The notes under the pieces: model-generated
Databases searched by the model: none
What the model was told of the DNA's origin: nothing
The model's input: only the letters and a program-made list of their open reading frames with translations
Assembly: GCF_021864465.1 (NCBI RefSeq)
Contig: NZ_JAKKUV010000010.1
Span: 46,319-110,318 of the forward strand
Source of the DNA: Hyphobacterium sp. SN044
GTDB taxonomy: Bacteria > Pseudomonadota > Alphaproteobacteria > Caulobacterales > Maricaulaceae
Length of the DNA stretch: 64,000 nucleotides
Reading direction: 5' to 3'
Position numbers and translations under genes: made by a program
Part shown: positions 61,535 to 64,000 of the stretch, piece after piece
Numbering within the stretch: position 1 is the first letter of the stretch
How the letters are laid out: each line of letters opens with the position of its first letter

Positions 61535-61879
61535 TCATGCCCCACGATAATTGTCACACGCCTCAACGCCTTCCGCGACCACGTCGAGAAGTGCGTCCAC
61601 ATCGCTCAGAAGGACCGTGATGCGCGGGCTGCTGATACGGTAGCGGATGAAGCGCCCATCGCGGTCGCTGGCGACAAGCCCGCAGTCCAGCAGGCACCTC
61701 AGGTGGTTGGAGACGTTGGGTTGCGATAGTTCCGTCCGCTCGACGATCTCGTGAACGGCCAATGGCTCATTGCAAAGTGCACCGAGAATGGCCAGGCGGC
61801 TCGGGTCCGCGAAGCCGCGGAACAATTTCGCCCGTCGCTCGATGGTCGCGCTCTTGCGGTCATCGACGATTTGCACCAT
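61535..61879 (-). CDS. ArsR-family metal sensor, CmtR-like
   Basis: 114-aa winged-helix repressor (LFRGFADPSRLAILGALCNEPLAV, then SQPNVSNHLRCLLDCGLVAS). The C-x3-C pair in the recognition helix region (LRCLLDC) is where mycobacterial CmtR binds Cd2+/Pb2+ with Cys57 and Cys61; a third Cys near the C-terminus (VEACDNY) matches the CmtR Cys102 position. The gene is divergent from the HMA-CDF transporter. The 7-base inverted repeat at 61877-61898 overlaps its start codon, so it likely autorepresses and controls the transporter. Confidence 0.88.
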   Translation of the reverse strand: MVQIVDDRKSATIERRAKLFRGFADPSRLAILGALCNEPLAVHEIVERTELSQPNVSNHLRCLLDCGLVASDRDGRFIRYRISSPRITVLLSDVDALLDVVAEGVEACDNYRGA

Positions 61880-61898
61880 ATCACTCCTCGCTGATATG
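61877..61898. promoter_or_regulatory. Candidate CmtR-like operator
   Basis: CATATCA (61877-61883) CTCCTCGC TGATATG (61892-61898): a perfect 7-base inverted repeat beginning at the CmtR-like start codon and lying 38 bases before the transporter ATG. The symmetry and the position between divergent genes suit a shared operator. Confidence 0.55.
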
Positions 61899-61935
61899 TT
61901 GTTCTTCGATTCATCCTAGCAGGAATAGCGCGGCC

Positions 61936-62790
61936 ATGGCCAACACCGAAAGAGCCGGATCGACGGCTGATGCCCCGCCCTTCCGTTACCGGGTTTCCGG
62001 TATGGATTGCGCAAAGGATGCCGCGCAGATTGAACGGGCGGCGCAGTCGGCCGGAGTAGCGCCCGACGATGTGAAGGTGTCGGCCGCAACGCACATCATG
62101 ACACTGAACGCCTCCGAGGCGCGCCTGCCAGATATCGAAAAGGCCGTTGCGGTGACCGGTTACGGCTTCGACCGGATCGAGGGCGATGGAGATATTCCGC
62201 CGAATCCGGCTCATCAGGATCCGGCCTACCGACGCGCTCTCTGGATCGTCGTGATCCTGAACGTGGGTTACGGCGTCCTTGAAATGATCGGCGGATTCAT
62301 CGCCGGATCACAGGCCGTGAAGGCCGATGCGCTCGATTTCATCGGCGATGGCGCGATCACCTTCCTCGGCCTGCTGGCCATTGGCTGGAGCCTCGCCTGG
62401 CGGGCTCGGTCGGCCCTGATCCAGGGCATTTTCCTCGGGCTCCTCGGTCTTGGCGTCCTCGGCACGACGATCGTCCGGGTCTTCGAACGGACGACGCCGG
62501 ATGCAGGTCTCATGGGCCTGCTCGGCATGATCGCCCTTGTCGTCAATGTCGTCTCCGTTCTGCCGCTGCTGCGGTTCCGCAAGGGCGACGCGAACATGCG
62601 GGCCGTCTGGCTCTTCTCGCGCAACGACGCCATCGGCAATGCGGCGGTCGTCATCGCCGCCGGTCTCGTAGCGTGGCTGGGCAGCGCGTGGCCCGACCTT
62701 ATCGTCGCCTTCGGTATCGCCGGACTGTTCCTGCACTCCGCTTGGGCGATCATTCGCGATGCGCGGGCCGATCTGAAGGCGGCGGCATGA
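61936..62790 (+). CDS. HMA-CDF cation efflux transporter
   Basis: 284 aa with an N-terminal heavy-metal-associated domain (YRVSGMDCAKDAAQIERAA; only one Cys in the GMDC loop, so binding may differ from GMxCxxC) and a C-terminal CDF transport domain. ALWIVVILNVGYGVLEMIGGFIAGSQAVKADALDFIGDGAI holds the TM1-TM2 metal site, and FSRNDAIGNAAVVIAAGLVAW the TM5 site. It is coupled to lspA by ATGA. The CmtR-like sensor indicates Cd2+, Pb2+ or Zn2+ export. Confidence 0.9.
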   Translation: MANTERAGSTADAPPFRYRVSGMDCAKDAAQIERAAQSAGVAPDDVKVSAATHIMTLNASEARLPDIEKAVAVTGYGFDRIEGDGDIPPNPAHQDPAYRRALWIVVILNVGYGVLEMIGGFIAGSQAVKADALDFIGDGAITFLGLLAIGWSLAWRARSALIQGIFLGLLGLGVLGTTIVRVFERTTPDAGLMGLLGMIALVVNVVSVLPLLRFRKGDANMRAVWLFSRNDAIGNAAVVIAAGLVAWLGSAWPDLIVAFGIAGLFLHSAWAIIRDARADLKAAA

Positions 62791-63287
62791 ATAGCCGCGT
62801 TCTGGGCGGGCTCTGCGCGATCGCAGCGCTTGGTCTCGATCAGGGCACCAAGGCGCTTGCCCTTAGCACACCGGCGCTTGAGAGCGGGGTCGAGGTTTTA
62901 CCCTTTCTGAACCTCGTGCGGGTTCTGAACGATGGGGTCAGCTTCGGTATACTCGGCGGGGTCGTACCGTGGTGGGGCCTCTTCGCGCTTGCTGGCGTGA
63001 TCGTGGCGTGGCTACTGATCTGGCTGTGGCGCGCGCCGGACAGGCTGACGGGTGCGGCCCTCGGTCTGATCATCGGAGGCGCGCTCGGAAATGTCCTCGA
63101 CCGCCTGCGCTATCAGGCCGTCCCGGACTTTCTGGATTTCCATTACGGATCATACCACTGGCCGTCCTTCAATCTCGCGGACGTGGCGATTTTCTGCGGT
63201 GCGGCCCTGCTGTTCTGGGACAGCTTCCGCTCGGCGAAGAACCAGCCTGCTCAGGGTCAACGCAAGGAAAACACAACGGGGGTATAA
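62787..63287 (+). CDS. lspA: Lipoprotein signal peptidase (LspA), accessory copy
   Basis: 166 aa, four TM helices. The first helix region is LCAIAALGLDQGTKALAL, then GVSFGILGG. The catalytic Asp pair is in ALGNVLDRLRY and FNLADVAIFCG. It overlaps the transporter gene by 4 bases. Accessory lspA genes paired with cadmium/lead efflux pumps are a recurrent feature of mobile metal-resistance loci; here the same partnership is with a CDF protein. The housekeeping lspA is presumably elsewhere. Confidence 0.92.
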   Translation: MNSRVLGGLCAIAALGLDQGTKALALSTPALESGVEVLPFLNLVRVLNDGVSFGILGGVVPWWGLFALAGVIVAWLLIWLWRAPDRLTGAALGLIIGGALGNVLDRLRYQAVPDFLDFHYGSYHWPSFNLADVAIFCGAALLFWDSFRSAKNQPAQGQRKENTTGV

Positions 63288-63290
63288 CCC

Positions 63291-63474
63291 ATGTCCGGCA
63301 TACCATCTGCGAAGGGCTTCGACAGCACGCTCGCCCTGCTGCGCAACCCGTATGGGTTCATTTCGGAGACCTGCCGCGATCTTGACAGCGACCTGTTCGA
63401 GACCCGCGTCCTCTTTCAAAAGACGATCTGCATGACCGGTGCCGCGGCAGCGGAGGTCTTTTACTCCGAGGATG
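63291..63474 (+). pseudogene. CYP152-type P450 N-terminus, interrupted by IS6
   Basis: About 61 codons from the ATG at 63291 match the N-terminus of fatty-acid peroxygenase P450s (STLALLRNPYGFISETCRDL, then DLFETRVLFQKTICMTGAAAAEVFY). The frame enters the IS6 terminal repeat at 63475 and is then lost. The heme-binding Cys region is absent, so no functional enzyme can be made from this piece. It follows lspA by 3 bases. Confidence 0.75.
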
Positions 63475-64000
63475 GGTGCTGTCAGACAAAAGCGAACCGG
63501 TCTCTATTGACGGCGGCGCGGCTGAGATCAGGCGGCAAGCTGCCGCCATTCGGCCAGCGCGGCTTGCCGGTTCTCCTTGAACCGGTCGCGGGGATTGAGG
63601 TGTCGGTCGAGATTGAAGTGGTTGTGGACGGAAGAGTGGACGGTGGCGAATTTCTGAAGACTTCGCATTTGCCGGAAGCGGAGCATCGCCCGCTCTCTTC
63701 GTCGCAATGGTAGATGGCTATTCTCAGCCCGATTGTTAAGCCAGCGGCCGACCTCCTGATCGCCTTCAATGCCCAGTTTCTTGAACGCTGCGCGGTAGGA
63801 CCGAAGCCGGTCTGTCACGATCGCCTTCGGCTTGCCAAATCGCTTCATCGCCTTACGGAGAAACTTGAGCGCCGCCTGGCGATCTCGGCGTTTGGTGACG
63901 TAGGCCTCGAGGACCTCACCCTCATGATCGACCGCGCGCCAGAGGTAGTGGGTCACTCCGTTGATCTTCACAAACATCTCGTCGAGGTGCCACTGCCATT
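63475..64000 (-). mobile_element. IS6-family insertion sequence (3' part, continues past the window)
   Basis: The terminal repeat GGTGCTGTCAGACAAAAGCG begins at 63475, followed by the transposase stop at 63528. The element runs to the window edge. It is in direct orientation with the decayed copy at 60548-60705, about 2.9 kb away, the arrangement of an IS6/IS26-type pseudo-compound transposon. The target is the P450 gene. Confidence 0.88.
63528..64000 (-). CDS. IS6-family transposase, C-terminal 156 aa
   Basis: DDE transposase lacking its N-terminus only because the window ends. The first Asp is in WQWHLDEMFVKI at the edge, the second in AIVTDRLRSY, and Glu in NNRAENSHLPLRRRERAM; all three catalytic residues are therefore present. 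The C-terminus runs NHFNLDRHLNPRDRFKENRQ and ends in Leu-Ala-Ala. It has no frameshift in the visible part, so this copy may be active and could mobilise the 60.5-63.5 kb segment together with another copy. Confidence 0.92.
   Translation of the reverse strand, partial: WQWHLDEMFVKINGVTHYLWRAVDHEGEVLEAYVTKRRDRQAALKFLRKAMKRFGKPKAIVTDRLRSYRAAFKKLGIEGDQEVGRWLNNRAENSHLPLRRRERAMLRFRQMRSLQKFATVHSSVHNHFNLDRHLNPRDRFKENRQAALAEWRQLAA

Noticed and set aside
1-64000. CRISPR array
   Set aside because: No regularly spaced direct repeats with unique spacers were seen; the repeats present are single palindromic units.

Overview
The window is GC-rich, densely coded bacterial chromosome. It has short intergenic gaps, many 4-bp ATGA gene overlaps and strong codon-position bias that produces long antisense open frames. 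The gene content (a FixL/FixJ/FixK oxygen-sensing circuit, NnrR-type denitrification control, a BigR/SqrR sulfide switch, glutathione-dependent formaldehyde oxidation) points to an alphaproteobacterium, probably a marine, heterotrophic, facultatively denitrifying one. A Maricaulales/Hyphomonadaceae-type lineage would fit, but that is inference. I saw no rRNA, complete tRNA or CRISPR array.

Layout. 1-2.1 kb: 5' part of a Na+/solute symporter, an orphan membrane-anchored protein and a field of hairpin repeats. 2.15-5.3 kb: a glutarate/glutaryl-CoA degradation operon (GcdH, a crotonase homologue, a CaiB-type CoA-transferase). 5.4-11.8 kb: molybdenum cofactor synthesis (moaA-D-E-B-C-moeA) convergent with molybdate uptake (modABC). 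11.8-15.3 kb: a bifunctional beta-oxidation enzyme divergent from an unusual double-TetR regulator. 15.3-23.5 kb: stress and membrane genes (Pmp3, PRC-barrel, topoisomerase IB, a lipoprotein-CDF pair, BON-MscS channel, a multi-TM two-component system).

23.6-31.1 kb is a sulfide module. A two-cysteine ArsR-type persulfide sensor and sulfide:quinone oxidoreductase are divergent from a five-gene unit: persulfide dioxygenase-like protein, rhodanese, RND adaptor, RND pump and a DUF2892 membrane protein. A single palindrome forms both face-to-face promoters. 31.1-37.6 kb: a PutP-like symporter and a TetR-controlled RND pump. 37.6-42.0 kb: C1 metabolism (Fhs divergent from AdhC, a VOC protein and FghA). 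42.0-45.0 kb: assorted small genes and glutaminase.

45.1-60.5 kb is a nitrite-to-nitrous-oxide island: porin, PLP decarboxylase, pseudoazurin, NirK, FixK-like regulator, a FixT-like receiver, FixJ, FixL, DUF1858 protein, NnrR-like regulator, quinol NO reductase, DUF454 protein, B12-dependent ribonucleotide reductase and NnrS. Seven TTGCG-N4-CGCAA-like boxes lie in front of these genes and suggest one anaerobic/NO regulon. It also draws in DNA precursor synthesis (NrdJ) and the porin/decarboxylase pair.

60.5-64 kb is a mobile segment. A decayed IS6-family end on the left and an intact-looking IS6 copy on the right, in the same orientation, bracket a CmtR-like metal sensor, an HMA-CDF cation transporter and a signal peptidase II. 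They also bracket two broken genes: the C-terminus of a YraQ-type permease and the N-terminus of a CYP152-type P450 cut by the right IS copy.
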